DNA of 64,000 nucleotides from a bacterium (GTDB lineage Bacteria; Myxococcota_A; Bradymonadia; Bradymonadales; Bradymonadaceae). The notes beneath the pieces are model-generated. The model was given only the letters and a program-made list of their open reading frames with translations, searched no databases and was not told the DNA's origin. Below are positions 17,637-25,898 of the stretch, piece after piece. The stretch spans positions 186,001 through 250,000 of the forward strand of contig JAUIBR010000001.1 of assembly GCA_030427705.1 (NCBI GenBank). Direction: 5' to 3'. How positions within the stretch are numbered: the first letter of the stretch is position 1; each line of letters begins with the position of its first letter. Both the position numbers and the translations under genes were made by a program.

Positions 17637-18884
17637 CTATGGTCCGTTGTCGATTGTGACGTCTCCAGTGAACACAGGGATCGCGACTTTCAACGCGATT
17701 GTGTAGACCATTAGACCCAGCGCGAAGATCCCCGCCATCACCTGCCATTCAACAAGGCTCGGCGTGTAGGGGACAATCTCGTGCATGGTACTTGGAACGA
17801 ATGCTGGAACAATCAGTCCCATACCCTTCTCGATCCACACTCCAACAAGTGTCAAGAGACAGGCGACATCGAGCACCCAGAGTCTGGATTTTGCCGCTGG
17901 GCTAAGGATGAGAATCGCCGCCAAAGTATTGAACGTGATTGCCGTCCAAATCCAAGGAACCAATTCATAATGCCCATGTAGACCGAAAAACAAGTACTGT
18001 GCCGCGGCGGTATGCGATCCTCCCGTGTAGAATTCGGTGAACACCTCGGCTCCCAGAAGGAATAGATTCAACAACACCGTAATACGAAGAATGGAATGAA
18101 GTGTATGGATCGGTCCGTCACCGATATGAAAGTTGGTCACCCGACGCACAATTTGCAGAGTTAGAATGATAAACGCCGGTCCCGTGACGAAAGCCGATGC
18201 GATGAATCTGGGGACTAAGATGGCTGTATTCCAAAAGGGACGTCCACCCAGGCCGTTATAGAGAAACGCGGTCACGGTGTGGATCGAGATGGCCCAGGCG
18301 ATCGAGAGAAAAACAAATGGAATGTACCAACGCTTGTCTGGCTTCTTACCCAAAAAACGTGTGTAAATGAGATACCCGCAGATGTGCAGGTTGATCAGCA
18401 AATACCCATTCAAAACGATGACATCCCAAGTTAGCATCGAGATCGGCCAGTTGAACCGGCCGATGAACGGCAGCAGGTGCCAGAACCGGTCGGGGCGCCC
18501 GAGATCAGCGACCACGAACCCCAAACACATCACAATCGCCGCGATAGCCAGAAGTTCCCCAATGATGACAACGTCGTGCATCTCATGGTCGTCGTAGACG
18601 TACGCCGGAATCACCATCATGACCGCCCCGGCGGCTAATCCCACCATGTATGTGAAGTTTGCGATGTAAAGGCCCCAGGAGACATGGTCTGTCATGTTCG
18701 TGACAATCATACCCTCGGTCACTTGATGGGCCCATGCGTTCGCTCCGACGAGCGCCACAGCTGTTAGCATCGTCATCCATGCGTAGAATTTCGCACTCCC
18801 GTCGGTCGCCAACATCAGCGAACGAAGTAGGAATCTTGGATAATCTGCCCAGTGTGTTGATGGCTTTGCTTCTTCACTAGCCAT
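17637..18884 (-). CDS. NrfD/PsrC-type quinol-interacting membrane subunit
   Basis: A 415-residue protein with about ten membrane helices, of the NrfD/PsrC family that exchanges electrons between quinol and an attached Fe-S subunit. The segment WGLYIANFTYMVGLAAGA is characteristic. The ATG at 18884 is chosen because AGGAAA stands before it; a TTG at 18902 would overlap the upstream gene. It follows the four-cluster Fe-S protein and tetraheme cytochrome. No napC, napH or napG is seen in the window, so this module is the best candidate to feed electrons from quinol to NapAB or NirK. Confidence 0.88.
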   Translation of the reverse strand: MASEEAKPSTHWADYPRFLLRSLMLATDGSAKFYAWMTMLTAVALVGANAWAHQVTEGMIVTNMTDHVSWGLYIANFTYMVGLAAGAVMMVIPAYVYDDHEMHDVVIIGELLAIAAIVMCLGFVVADLGRPDRFWHLLPFIGRFNWPISMLTWDVIVLNGYLLINLHICGYLIYTRFLGKKPDKRWYIPFVFLSIAWAISIHTVTAFLYNGLGGRPFWNTAILVPRFIASAFVTGPAFIILTLQIVRRVTNFHIGDGPIHTLHSILRITVLLNLFLLGAEVFTEFYTGGSHTAAAQYLFFGLHGHYELVPWIWTAITFNTLAAILILSPAAKSRLWVLDVACLLTLVGVWIEKGMGLIVPAFVPSTMHEIVPYTPSLVEWQVMAGIFALGLMVYTIALKVAIPVFTGDVTIDNGP

Positions 18885-18891
18885 GGATTTC

Positions 18892-19818
18892 CTATTGGTC
18901 AAAGAAGTAGAAAAAACTGGGAACCGTGCCGACGTCTTCTTTCAAAACAAACACACGCTTGTTCGCTAGAACCCATCGGATTTCGGATTCAGGATCAAGG
19001 AGATTGCCGAATACTCGAGCTCCCGTCGGACATGCCTCAAGGCATGCTGGCATGCGGCCTTTGCGGGTTCGATGCAGGCAGAAATGGCATTTCTCCATCG
19101 TTCCTTGGGGTCGCATCCGGTTGGCTAGATAGGCTTGTACAGGGTTAATCTCTTCCGCGGGGACCTCTGGCTTTTTCCAATTGAATCTTCGTGCGTGATA
19201 CGGACACGCTGCCTCGCAATAGCGGCAGCCAATGCACCAGTCATAGTCCACCACGACAATGCCATCTTTCTCCTTCCAGGTTGCCTCCACCGGACACACC
19301 TTGACACAAGGCGGATTGTCACATTGCTGACATTGCACCGGCATGTAGTACTTACCATCGGCAGGCACTTCATGATCATAAGTGGCATTGCCATGTTCGA
19401 AGTTGATGGAACCCTGCTCCATTTCAAACACGCGGATATATGAGTTGTTGGTTGCCCGATCGTGGTTGTTTTCTTTGTGGCAAGCATCCGCACATTTGCG
19501 ACACCCAATGCAGGCGCTCAGATTCAAGGCATACCCGAACTTCACCCCATCAAGCGGTTTGACATCCTCGATTGAAACATCTGCGCCATAGTTCTCTTTT
19601 GTTTCAACCTCAAGGCGTCGAAGCACACTATCCATGTCAGTTTTCGACATCTCTTTATAGTGCTTTTGTAAAAAGTCATCGACCGATGTTGTTGGCTTCC
19701 ACTCGGTCAACGGAGCAAACGCCCTCGCAAACGCGGCCGCGCCAAGCGTAGCTCCACCTGCTTTCAGCATCGTCCGACGACTGATTCCCGCTGTTTCTTT
19801 GGTTTCAGAGTCGCTCAT
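18892..19818 (-). CDS. Tat-exported four-cluster Fe-S protein (NrfC/PsrB-like)
   Basis: A 308-residue ferredoxin-like subunit with a twin-arginine signal (SRRTMLKAGG, about residues 14-23). Four cysteine groups are seen: CIGCRKCADACHKEN, CQQCDNPPCVKVCP, CIGCRYCEAACP and CHFCLHRT...CLEACP. These are expected to bind four 4Fe-4S clusters, or three if one group is modified. It would sit on the periplasmic face and pass electrons between NrfD and the tetraheme cytochrome. The ATG overlaps the upstream stop by 1 nt (TGATG), and NrfD follows. A four-cluster protein of this size is typical for NrfC-type partners. Confidence 0.9.
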   Translation of the reverse strand: MSDSETKETAGISRRTMLKAGGATLGAAAFARAFAPLTEWKPTTSVDDFLQKHYKEMSKTDMDSVLRRLEVETKENYGADVSIEDVKPLDGVKFGYALNLSACIGCRKCADACHKENNHDRATNNSYIRVFEMEQGSINFEHGNATYDHEVPADGKYYMPVQCQQCDNPPCVKVCPVEATWKEKDGIVVVDYDWCIGCRYCEAACPYHARRFNWKKPEVPAEEINPVQAYLANRMRPQGTMEKCHFCLHRTRKGRMPACLEACPTGARVFGNLLDPESEIRWVLANKRVFVLKEDVGTVPSFFYFFDQ

Positions 19819-20426
19819 CAGTGATCTGCCTCTTCCTTCTTTTTCGGCATCAGCCGGTCTCTTGGCGGTGGTGCGGGGAACATCTTGGGAAATGCTGGAT
19901 CATGTGGGTCATGGCAATTCACGCAATGATTTCGCGTTCGCGGCCCCTTGTTCAGATCCCAATGGCCCTTCATGCCCCCATGTGCACCGCGTCGATAGTC
20001 ACGCATCTGAGGGCCATGACACTGAGCGCATAGTAAGAGCGTATTTTCAAACGCAAGAGACCGTCCATCGGCTAATCGAAGCTGATCACGGTCTTCAGGA
20101 TTGTGACAGGCGTTGCAGGTCAGATCGCCGTGACCGAACTCCATCTCCGTGTGAAATTCCGTGAGCTCGTCAGGTCGATTAGCTGGCGACTCGTTGGTGG
20201 TCGTGTGGCAAACGCCACAACGAACACCTTCAGTCCGATCACCCAATTGGACCTCGAGCGTGCCCAAGTTTCGCGATGAGACAATTTGAGTGTTGTGAAC
20301 GGTTTTCTGCTCTGGTTCAGACGACAATTCGGTGACGTCGACTTTCGACGAGAAGTCCTGGCATCCCAGCGTGACTGCCATCATGAGGCCCAAGAATGTG
20401 ATGAGGAAACGTCTTTGAATCGACAA
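19818..20426 (-). CDS. Tetraheme c-type cytochrome lipoprotein
   Basis: A 202-residue periplasmic lipoprotein (lipobox VTLGC) with four heme motifs: CGVCH, CNACH, CAQCH and CVNCH. The TTG at 20426 is chosen because AGGGTG precedes it and a normal signal peptide then follows; a TTG at 20456 is the alternative. Extra His residues (FHTEMEFGHG, GAHGGMKGHW) could be distal ligands. It is first in the minus-strand operon with the Fe-S and NrfD subunits and diverges from the nap operon. It probably carries electrons from the quinol-oxidising pair to NapB or NirK. The lipid anchor would tether it to a membrane. Confidence 0.86.
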   Translation of the reverse strand: MSIQRRFLITFLGLMMAVTLGCQDFSSKVDVTELSSEPEQKTVHNTQIVSSRNLGTLEVQLGDRTEGVRCGVCHTTTNESPANRPDELTEFHTEMEFGHGDLTCNACHNPEDRDQLRLADGRSLAFENTLLLCAQCHGPQMRDYRRGAHGGMKGHWDLNKGPRTRNHCVNCHDPHDPAFPKMFPAPPPRDRLMPKKKEEADH

Positions 20427-20817
20427 TGCTACACCCTGTCTTCTCCAAGAATACAACAGACTATTTCGAGGACGACCGTGAGCAATGGTTGTGCCACATC
20501 CTGAACTGTTCGCCTACCCCAACCCCACCTGAGGAAAAAATTTCGTTACAACAGTAAGTTAGGTCATTCTGAGTTTGAAGGATAATCCTTAGGGCCGCGA
20601 ATCACAACCGACATGGCTGCGCGCCTTTTTTCGCACCGTCTCGTTTTGGCGCACTTTTTTCGCGCATTCAATCTCAAGCTCGAGGTGCTTTGACAGAGTG
20701 CACACAACCTACATGTGTCTAGGACGATTAAGGAATCATGTAACCTCCAAGACGGCTAACTGATATGGTACAGAAATTGTAGACGCACACTTGGCCAAAC
20801 GAGAAGGTGAGGTAAGA
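20427..20817. other. Divergent promoter region, tetraheme operon / nap operon
   Basis: A 391-bp non-coding stretch between divergent operons. I see no clean copy of the TGAY-N4-RTCA box that precedes the other units; the nearest partial match is TTAGGTCA (20559-20566). Two T-rich tracts (CCTTTTTTCGC at 20623-20633, ACTTTTTTCGC at 20653-20663) form a repeated TTTTTTCGC element spaced 30 bp apart. AAGGTGAGGTAAGA before 20818 is a good ribosome binding site. Confidence 0.45.
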
Positions 20818-21114
20818 ATGCCAATCAGTGCACTTGTCTTGACGATGACCCTGGACGACGAACAACGCGAGGCCGCTTTGGTCGAGCTCGAACGCAATCC
20901 ATTCAACACGCTGGGCAATCTGGTCTCCAATCAACTTCCGCTGGTTATCGAGACGAGTACGGTCGCTGAGGGTATCGAGTTGGTGCGTGACGTAATTCCT
21001 TCCATCCCGGGGGTGGATTTCGTGCACGTCATCAGTATCGACTTTTCCGACATGTCGTCGCGCGACGAGAAACTACAGAGCCGACGAAAGAGAATCTCAG
21101 ATCCCATGAGGTAA
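20818..21114 (+). CDS. napD: NapD, Tat-signal chaperone of periplasmic nitrate reductase
   Basis: A 98-residue small chaperone that binds the NapA twin-arginine signal peptide and assists cofactor insertion before export. It has the ferredoxin-like fold pattern of NapD (ISALVLTMT at the start, IPSIPGVDFVHVISIDF near the middle-end). GAGG lies 5 nt before the ATG. Its stop overlaps the napA start by 1 nt (TAATG), typical of napDA coupling. It is the first gene of the nap operon. Confidence 0.85.
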   Translation: MPISALVLTMTLDDEQREAALVELERNPFNTLGNLVSNQLPLVIETSTVAEGIELVRDVIPSIPGVDFVHVISIDFSDMSSRDEKLQSRRKRISDPMR

Positions 21115-23555
21115 TGATGAGTATGGATCGACGTGAGTTCTTAAAAGCGACCGCGATGGCGGCAGCAACCACTGCGGCCAGCCGCCTAGCGTACGGCGAA
21201 ACCCCTGCGCTGGACCCTTCGGTTGCAGACGAGGTCCACAGCCGTGTGAAATTTGATAAGGCGCCATGTCGTTTTTGCGGAACAGGCTGCCATCTGCAGA
21301 TAGGGGTTGATCCAAACACCGACAAAGTCGTATCGATCTCGGGTGACCAACGGGCCGAAGTGAACAAGGGCCTACTCTGCGTCAAAGGCTACCATGCAGG
21401 GCTTGCGCTCTACGGCAAAGATCGGTTGACTCGCCCCATGCTGAAACAGGGCGACAAACACGTCCCAATCAGCTGGGACAAAGCAATCGACATCATTGCG
21501 AAGCGGATCCAAAAGAACCCTGCAGGATTCGCCTTCTACGGAAGCGGTCAGTGGACAATACCTGAAGGATACGCTGCGCAGAAGTTCACGAAAGGCGGGC
21601 TTGGCAACAACCATATCGACCCAAATGCGCGCCTTTGTATGGCTTCCGCAGTAACAGGTTTCGTTAGTACGTATGGCGTGGATGAACCCGCCGGTACGTA
21701 CACGGATCTGGACAAATGTGATGTGATCATTACCTGGGGAAACAACCCAGCTGAGATGCATCCGGTTCTATTTTCCAGAGTGATCGATCGTCGCTCACGC
21801 GGCGAAAAGGTGACATTGATTGACATGGGCACGCGGCGTACACGGACCACGGACCACGCAACACACTACCTACAGTTCAAACCCCAGGGAGACGTCGCGA
21901 TTGCGCTTGGGATCGCGCATCTCTTGTGCAAGAAGAACACGTACAGCCAAGAGTTTGTCGACAAATATCTGAACTTCCGGCGTGATTCAGATCCGCTCGA
22001 AAACCCCACCCTTCTTGGGGAATCGATGACGTTCGATGAATTCAAGAGGGCTGTGTCCGTATATACGCCCGAAAAGGTGGAAGAGCTATCCGGTGTACCC
22101 GCCTCGAAGATTCATCTGCTCGCTGATTTGTTCGGCAACCCTGACATTCGCATCACAAGCCTCTGGTGCATGGGCATGAATCAACACACCCGCGGGACTG
22201 ATATTAATCGGCTCGTTCATGGCATTCACCTACTCAGCGGCCACTTTGGCCGACCGGGCGATGCGCCGACAAGTCTGACCGGTCAACCTTCCGCGTGTGG
22301 TACGGCGCGCGAGGTAGGAACGCTCGCCCACGCACTACCAGGAGGGCGAGTTGTCGCGAATGCAAAACACCGTGAACAGTCAGAAGATATCTGGAACGTG
22401 CCTCGCGGCCGAATAAATCCAAAACCTGGCTACCACACTGTGTTGATGTGGGAGAAGTTCTCAACTCCGAAGGAAGAGGGAGGTGATATCGATACCCTGT
22501 GGGTCCAGGTCACCAATCCGGGGCACTCTCTACCAAACACAGAGAAGCTGTTTTATCCGAGCCGAAAACTCGAAGACAAATTTCTCATTGTCTCTGACGT
22601 CTACCCCACGGAGTCGACACGTCATGCTGATTTGATTCTTCCGTCAGCACTCTGGATCGAAAAAAACGGCATGTTCGGAAACTCCGAGAGAAGGACTCAA
22701 CAATGGTTTAAACAGGTCTCTCCACCGGGTGAAGCTCGTGATGATTGCTGGCAGACGATTGCAGTGGCCCATCGACTTCACGAGCTTGGGCACGAAGGAA
22801 TGAAAGATCGTGATGGCCGATTCCTCTTCGAAATGAAGGACGAAGCAGGCAAGTCGGTGCCTGTTTGGAAATGGACGAATTACTACGACATCAACGTCGA
22901 CCGTGCGCTTTTCGAGGAGTATCGAAAGTTCACAACATTGAAGCATAAGAATCTCGCTCCCTACGACGTTTACGCTGCACATCGGGGACTTCGGTGGCCT
23001 GTAGTCCAAGAACCCGACGGTACTTGGCGTGAGGTGCAGTATCGGTTTGCTGGGTTTGACGACCCATTTGTGGAGAAAGGCAAGAAGCTGGATTTCTACC
23101 ACTCGACCACGAACGACGGACGCGCACAGGTTTGGTTTGCTCCCTATGTTGCCCCACCCGAGGTTCCAGATGCCGATTATCCGTTCTGGCTCTGCACGGG
23201 CCGAGTTCTGGAGCACTGGCACACTGGTTCCATGACTATGCGGATTCCCCAAACCAGACGTGCAATGCCCAACGCTTATGTTGAGGTCCATCCGGAAGAC
23301 GCCGCTGAACTAAATCTGTCTTCCGGCGAAGTGGTCATCATCGAGTCACGTCGCGGGTCATGCGAGTTGCCGGTTTGGATCAATGGACGCGGTCGTCCAC
23401 CGCGTGGCTCGCTTTTTGTTCCGTTCTTTGATGAGCGAATGCTCATCAATCAGGTCACCCTTGACGCGCACTGCCCAATCTCCAAGGAGCCTGACTACAA
23501 GAAATGTGCAGTCAAGGTTCGTAAACTGACGGCTAAAGGAGCAACTGATGGCTGA
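21114..23555 (+). CDS. napA: Periplasmic nitrate reductase, catalytic subunit
   Basis: An 813-residue molybdenum bis-MGD enzyme reducing nitrate to nitrite in the periplasm. The twin-arginine signal is DRREFLKATAMAAA. The 4Fe-4S cluster is held by Cys52, Cys55, Cys59 and Cys89, with Lys91 beyond for electron transfer. The Mo ligand is Cys175 (NARLCMASAV). Length is near that of E. coli NapA (828). Several close Met codons exist (21114, 21117, 21123); the exact start is unsure. The order napD-napA-napB fits one operon; napC, napG and napH are absent here. Molybdenum cofactor synthesis is partly encoded opposite. Confidence 0.94.
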   Translation: MMSMDRREFLKATAMAAATTAASRLAYGETPALDPSVADEVHSRVKFDKAPCRFCGTGCHLQIGVDPNTDKVVSISGDQRAEVNKGLLCVKGYHAGLALYGKDRLTRPMLKQGDKHVPISWDKAIDIIAKRIQKNPAGFAFYGSGQWTIPEGYAAQKFTKGGLGNNHIDPNARLCMASAVTGFVSTYGVDEPAGTYTDLDKCDVIITWGNNPAEMHPVLFSRVIDRRSRGEKVTLIDMGTRRTRTTDHATHYLQFKPQGDVAIALGIAHLLCKKNTYSQEFVDKYLNFRRDSDPLENPTLLGESMTFDEFKRAVSVYTPEKVEELSGVPASKIHLLADLFGNPDIRITSLWCMGMNQHTRGTDINRLVHGIHLLSGHFGRPGDAPTSLTGQPSACGTAREVGTLAHALPGGRVVANAKHREQSEDIWNVPRGRINPKPGYHTVLMWEKFSTPKEEGGDIDTLWVQVTNPGHSLPNTEKLFYPSRKLEDKFLIVSDVYPTESTRHADLILPSALWIEKNGMFGNSERRTQQWFKQVSPPGEARDDCWQTIAVAHRLHELGHEGMKDRDGRFLFEMKDEAGKSVPVWKWTNYYDINVDRALFEEYRKFTTLKHKNLAPYDVYAAHRGLRWPVVQEPDGTWREVQYRFAGFDDPFVEKGKKLDFYHSTTNDGRAQVWFAPYVAPPEVPDADYPFWLCTGRVLEHWHTGSMTMRIPQTRRAMPNAYVEVHPEDAAELNLSSGEVVIIESRRGSCELPVWINGRGRPPRGSLFVPFFDERMLINQVTLDAHCPISKEPDYKKCAVKVRKLTAKGATDG

Positions 23556-24342
23556 GCCTCAAGAGCCAACGCCCGAGTACCGGTCGACCCACGTTTTTGT
23601 GGGTGTTGCGTTGGGTTTGGCGTTCCTGGGTTTCTTTGTCGGAATCAACCAGACCTCTCAACAGATGGACGGCCTAACAGCATTTGTTCCAGACGCCTCG
23701 AAGGAGGCTCCGCACGAAAGCCTTAAAGCGCGCGGCTACGGCGAGATTTTGGAAAACCCTTTCCGCAAGAATCAGCATTGGCTCACCTCAATCGATAATC
23801 TTGCGAGCAAGACGACGCCTCAGCTAACAGCTGAGGTAGAAGACCCCGAAAAGAACAAGGAATCCACCCTGTTGATGCGCGAAGCACGTCGTGCGTACGC
23901 CGGGGCGCCTCCCACGATTCCCCACCCTGTGAAACAGAAAGGTGATGCATCCTGTGTTGCATGCCATCAAGACGGCGTCACGATCAATGGTAGACTTGCA
24001 CCACCGATGAGCCATGATTTTAAGTCGCAGTGCATGCAGTGCCATGTCGTATCTCAGGCCCCCATGCAGGTAGAGAATCGCTCATACCTTCTTTCCACCG
24101 AAAACTCGTTTGTTGGGCTCTCTGAACCACGGGATGGCGAGCGTGCATGGCCGGGCGCACCCGCCACAATCCCTCATACCCTTCAGATGCGAAGCAATTG
24201 TATGAGCTGCCACGGATTGAACGGTCGCTACGGGATACGTACTTCCCATCCATGGCGTCAGAACTGTGTGCAATGTCACACGCCGAATGCGAAGCTCGAT
24301 GCGCATCCGATCCCATCCAACTTAGACGCGCCCCCTCAATAA
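23548..24342 (+). CDS. napB: Duplicated NapB-like tetraheme cytochrome
   Basis: A 264-residue protein with an N-terminal membrane anchor (about 15-33) and two tandem NapB-like modules. Module 1 (114-157) has RRAYAGAPPTIPHP, then heme motifs CVACH (136-140) and CMQCH (152-156). Module 2 (189-236) has RAWPGAPATIPHT, then CMSCH (208-212) and CVQCH (230-234). Ordinary NapB has one such module with two hemes, so this form is tetraheme. It overlaps the napA stop by 8 nt. It should be the direct electron donor to NapA, and the second module could replace the missing NapC. The 110-residue N-terminal extension is unassigned. Confidence 0.88.
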   Translation: MAEPQEPTPEYRSTHVFVGVALGLAFLGFFVGINQTSQQMDGLTAFVPDASKEAPHESLKARGYGEILENPFRKNQHWLTSIDNLASKTTPQLTAEVEDPEKNKESTLLMREARRAYAGAPPTIPHPVKQKGDASCVACHQDGVTINGRLAPPMSHDFKSQCMQCHVVSQAPMQVENRSYLLSTENSFVGLSEPRDGERAWPGAPATIPHTLQMRSNCMSCHGLNGRYGIRTSHPWRQNCVQCHTPNAKLDAHPIPSNLDAPPQ

Positions 24343-24345
24343 CTG

Positions 24346-24981
24346 ATGTTCTGGAAGCGTTCCAAAAATCGCGGCGAAGACGAAGAATCAGACCAATCGC
24401 CAAAGCAGGTCAGTCGACGTCAACTCCTAACAAATGCATTGAAAGGCGCGGAAGAAGTCCTGCAGGCACAGCGACCGCCTATACCAACCATACCGATTCT
24501 GAGACCGCCGGGTGCTGTATCCGAACTCGCTTTCTTAGAGGCCTGCACGCGTTGCAACGACTGCTTGAGTGCGTGCCCATATGACGCGATACGGTTGGCC
24601 CCTTCTCGCTTTCGCCACGCTGCCGGGACACCCATGATCGACCCGTTCGCAGCTCCGTGCTGGAATTGCGAGGACGCTCCTTGCATTCAAGCCTGTGACA
24701 CGGGGGCGTTGGATGCGACCGTGAAGAGGACCATCGGAATTGCTCGACTTCAAACGCATTATTGCCTGGCCCATAATCGTTCATTCTGCACCGTGTGCGC
24801 GGAGCGATGTCCGGTCCAAGGGGCTATCGAGTTACGCGATGGGAAACCAAACATCGTGTCGGAAGTCTGTACTGGGTGCGGGGTTTGCCACAGCGTTTGT
24901 CCCGCGCCAGCAAATGCCATCATGATTATGCCGCTCTTGGAGCGACCCGACCCCCAGCCGGAGGAAGCCACGGATGAATGA
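24346..24981 (+). CDS. napF: NapF-like 4Fe-4S ferredoxin
   Basis: A 211-residue protein with a VSRRQLL motif near residue 23 (possibly a weak Tat-like signal or a cytoplasmic start) and four Cys groups: CTRCNDCLSACP, CWNCEDAPCIQAC, CTVCAERCP and CTGCGVCHSVCP. These fit three or four 4Fe-4S clusters, as in NapF/NapG. NapF is thought to help NapA maturation in the cytoplasm; NapG is periplasmic. The lack of a clear signal favours NapF. It begins 3 nt after napB ends, and its end overlaps the next gene by 8 nt. Confidence 0.78.
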   Translation: MFWKRSKNRGEDEESDQSPKQVSRRQLLTNALKGAEEVLQAQRPPIPTIPILRPPGAVSELAFLEACTRCNDCLSACPYDAIRLAPSRFRHAAGTPMIDPFAAPCWNCEDAPCIQACDTGALDATVKRTIGIARLQTHYCLAHNRSFCTVCAERCPVQGAIELRDGKPNIVSEVCTGCGVCHSVCPAPANAIMIMPLLERPDPQPEEATDE

Positions 24982-25291
24982 ATCCGAAGTTGAGTTCCCT
25001 GAGATGGTTCAAGGAATCCTCGATAACGAAACCGTGGAAGCTTACTTTCAAGACCTTCAGATGGCTGAGATTATCGAGGTTTTGGTTAAAGGTGCGCCGG
25101 AGACGTTCACAAAAGAAGGGAAATTCACTCTAGAGTCGGCGCGTGCCCTGTTTGACAGTGGCCAAGTGCGTGGCGTGCAGATTCGGTACCGGTACCAATC
25201 GGAAGAATGGTGGGACACGCTTATTCGAGCGGATGGCGAGGTTCGATTGGTTCGGGTGCGGCACGACTGGTCTGCCTATGACCAGTCCTAG
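24974..25291 (+). CDS. Conserved-looking hypothetical protein at the end of the nap operon
   Basis: A 105-residue soluble, acidic protein without signal peptide, cysteines or membrane helices. It overlaps napF by 8 nt, and GGAGGAAGCC before its ATG is a good ribosome binding site. A central segment (KFTLESARALFDSGQVRGV) and a final DTLI..DGEVRLVRV...W look like a compact alpha/beta domain. I do not recognise it. Its position suggests a chaperone or assembly role for the nap enzyme, but this is inference. Confidence 0.6.
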   Translation: MNESEVEFPEMVQGILDNETVEAYFQDLQMAEIIEVLVKGAPETFTKEGKFTLESARALFDSGQVRGVQIRYRYQSEEWWDTLIRADGEVRLVRVRHDWSAYDQS

Positions 25292-25300
25292 GATCGAGCT

Positions 25301-25795
25301 TCACAAGAGATGTGGACGCGCCACGAACACCGCAAGGACGACGATGATGATGACCAGTAATCCCGTGATTCGCCCGAGCCAACTCGCGATTCGGCGCATT
25401 TGTTCGGCCTTGTGTGAATCTGGCACCAATGCCGATCGGGGCCCGATGAACCAATCATGGATGCCGCTCACCAACATCATTATGCTCACGGCGAGGATCT
25501 TGAATCCAAGTAACCTCAGGTGCGGGGCTGTGAAGAACTCTAAGTTCAGGACGTTCTGAAAAGATGCGCCCCATGCATGGGACATGTAAATCCCTGTTAG
25601 CACCAATAACGCGAGTGCAATCCAGCCGACTGGTCGAAACGCGAACCCGAGGCGTTTTGTGACCTCTTGCCGGTCCACTGTGGACATCTTGCGTGCCATG
25701 GGCACAGCGACTGCACCCATGAACACGACGCCCCCAACCCAGATGGTGGCGCTAAGCACGTGGACGACGACTGCGAGATCATAGAGCCAACTCAT
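25301..25795 (-). CDS. CopD-like four-helix membrane protein
   Basis: A 164-residue integral membrane protein with four or five helices. The start (VVHVLSATIWVGGVVFMG) and the internal SGIHDWFIGPR are typical of the CopD/HemJ-like family, whose His residues may bind heme or copper. The family name derives from copper resistance, but small stand-alone members occur near denitrification and cytochrome genes. It diverges from nadA with a palindromic box 43 bp upstream. A role in copper or heme handling for the neighbouring enzymes is inference. Confidence 0.72.
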   Translation of the reverse strand: MSWLYDLAVVVHVLSATIWVGGVVFMGAVAVPMARKMSTVDRQEVTKRLGFAFRPVGWIALALLVLTGIYMSHAWGASFQNVLNLEFFTAPHLRLLGFKILAVSIMMLVSGIHDWFIGPRSALVPDSHKAEQMRRIASWLGRITGLLVIIIVVLAVFVARPHLL

Positions 25796-25838
25796 ATACC
25801 TGCCATGCTATTGGTCTTCCGCTCACAAGACTTCTACA

Positions 25839-25850
25839 TGACCCAGATCA
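25839..25850. promoter_or_regulatory. Crp/Fnr-type box between copD and nadA
   Basis: TGACCCAGATCA flanked by A and T, lying 43 bp upstream of the copD start and 48 bp upstream of the nadA start. It could serve both divergent promoters. Confidence 0.65.
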
Positions 25851-25898
25851 TAATGTCCTGCGTCATGTCCGATACGGTGACTTGTTGATGGAGGAATT

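Noticed and set aside
20427-20817. A Crp/Fnr box for nap and the tetraheme operon
   Set aside because: Only partial matches such as TTAGGTCA are present; no full TGAY-N4-RTCA palindrome, so I do not call one.
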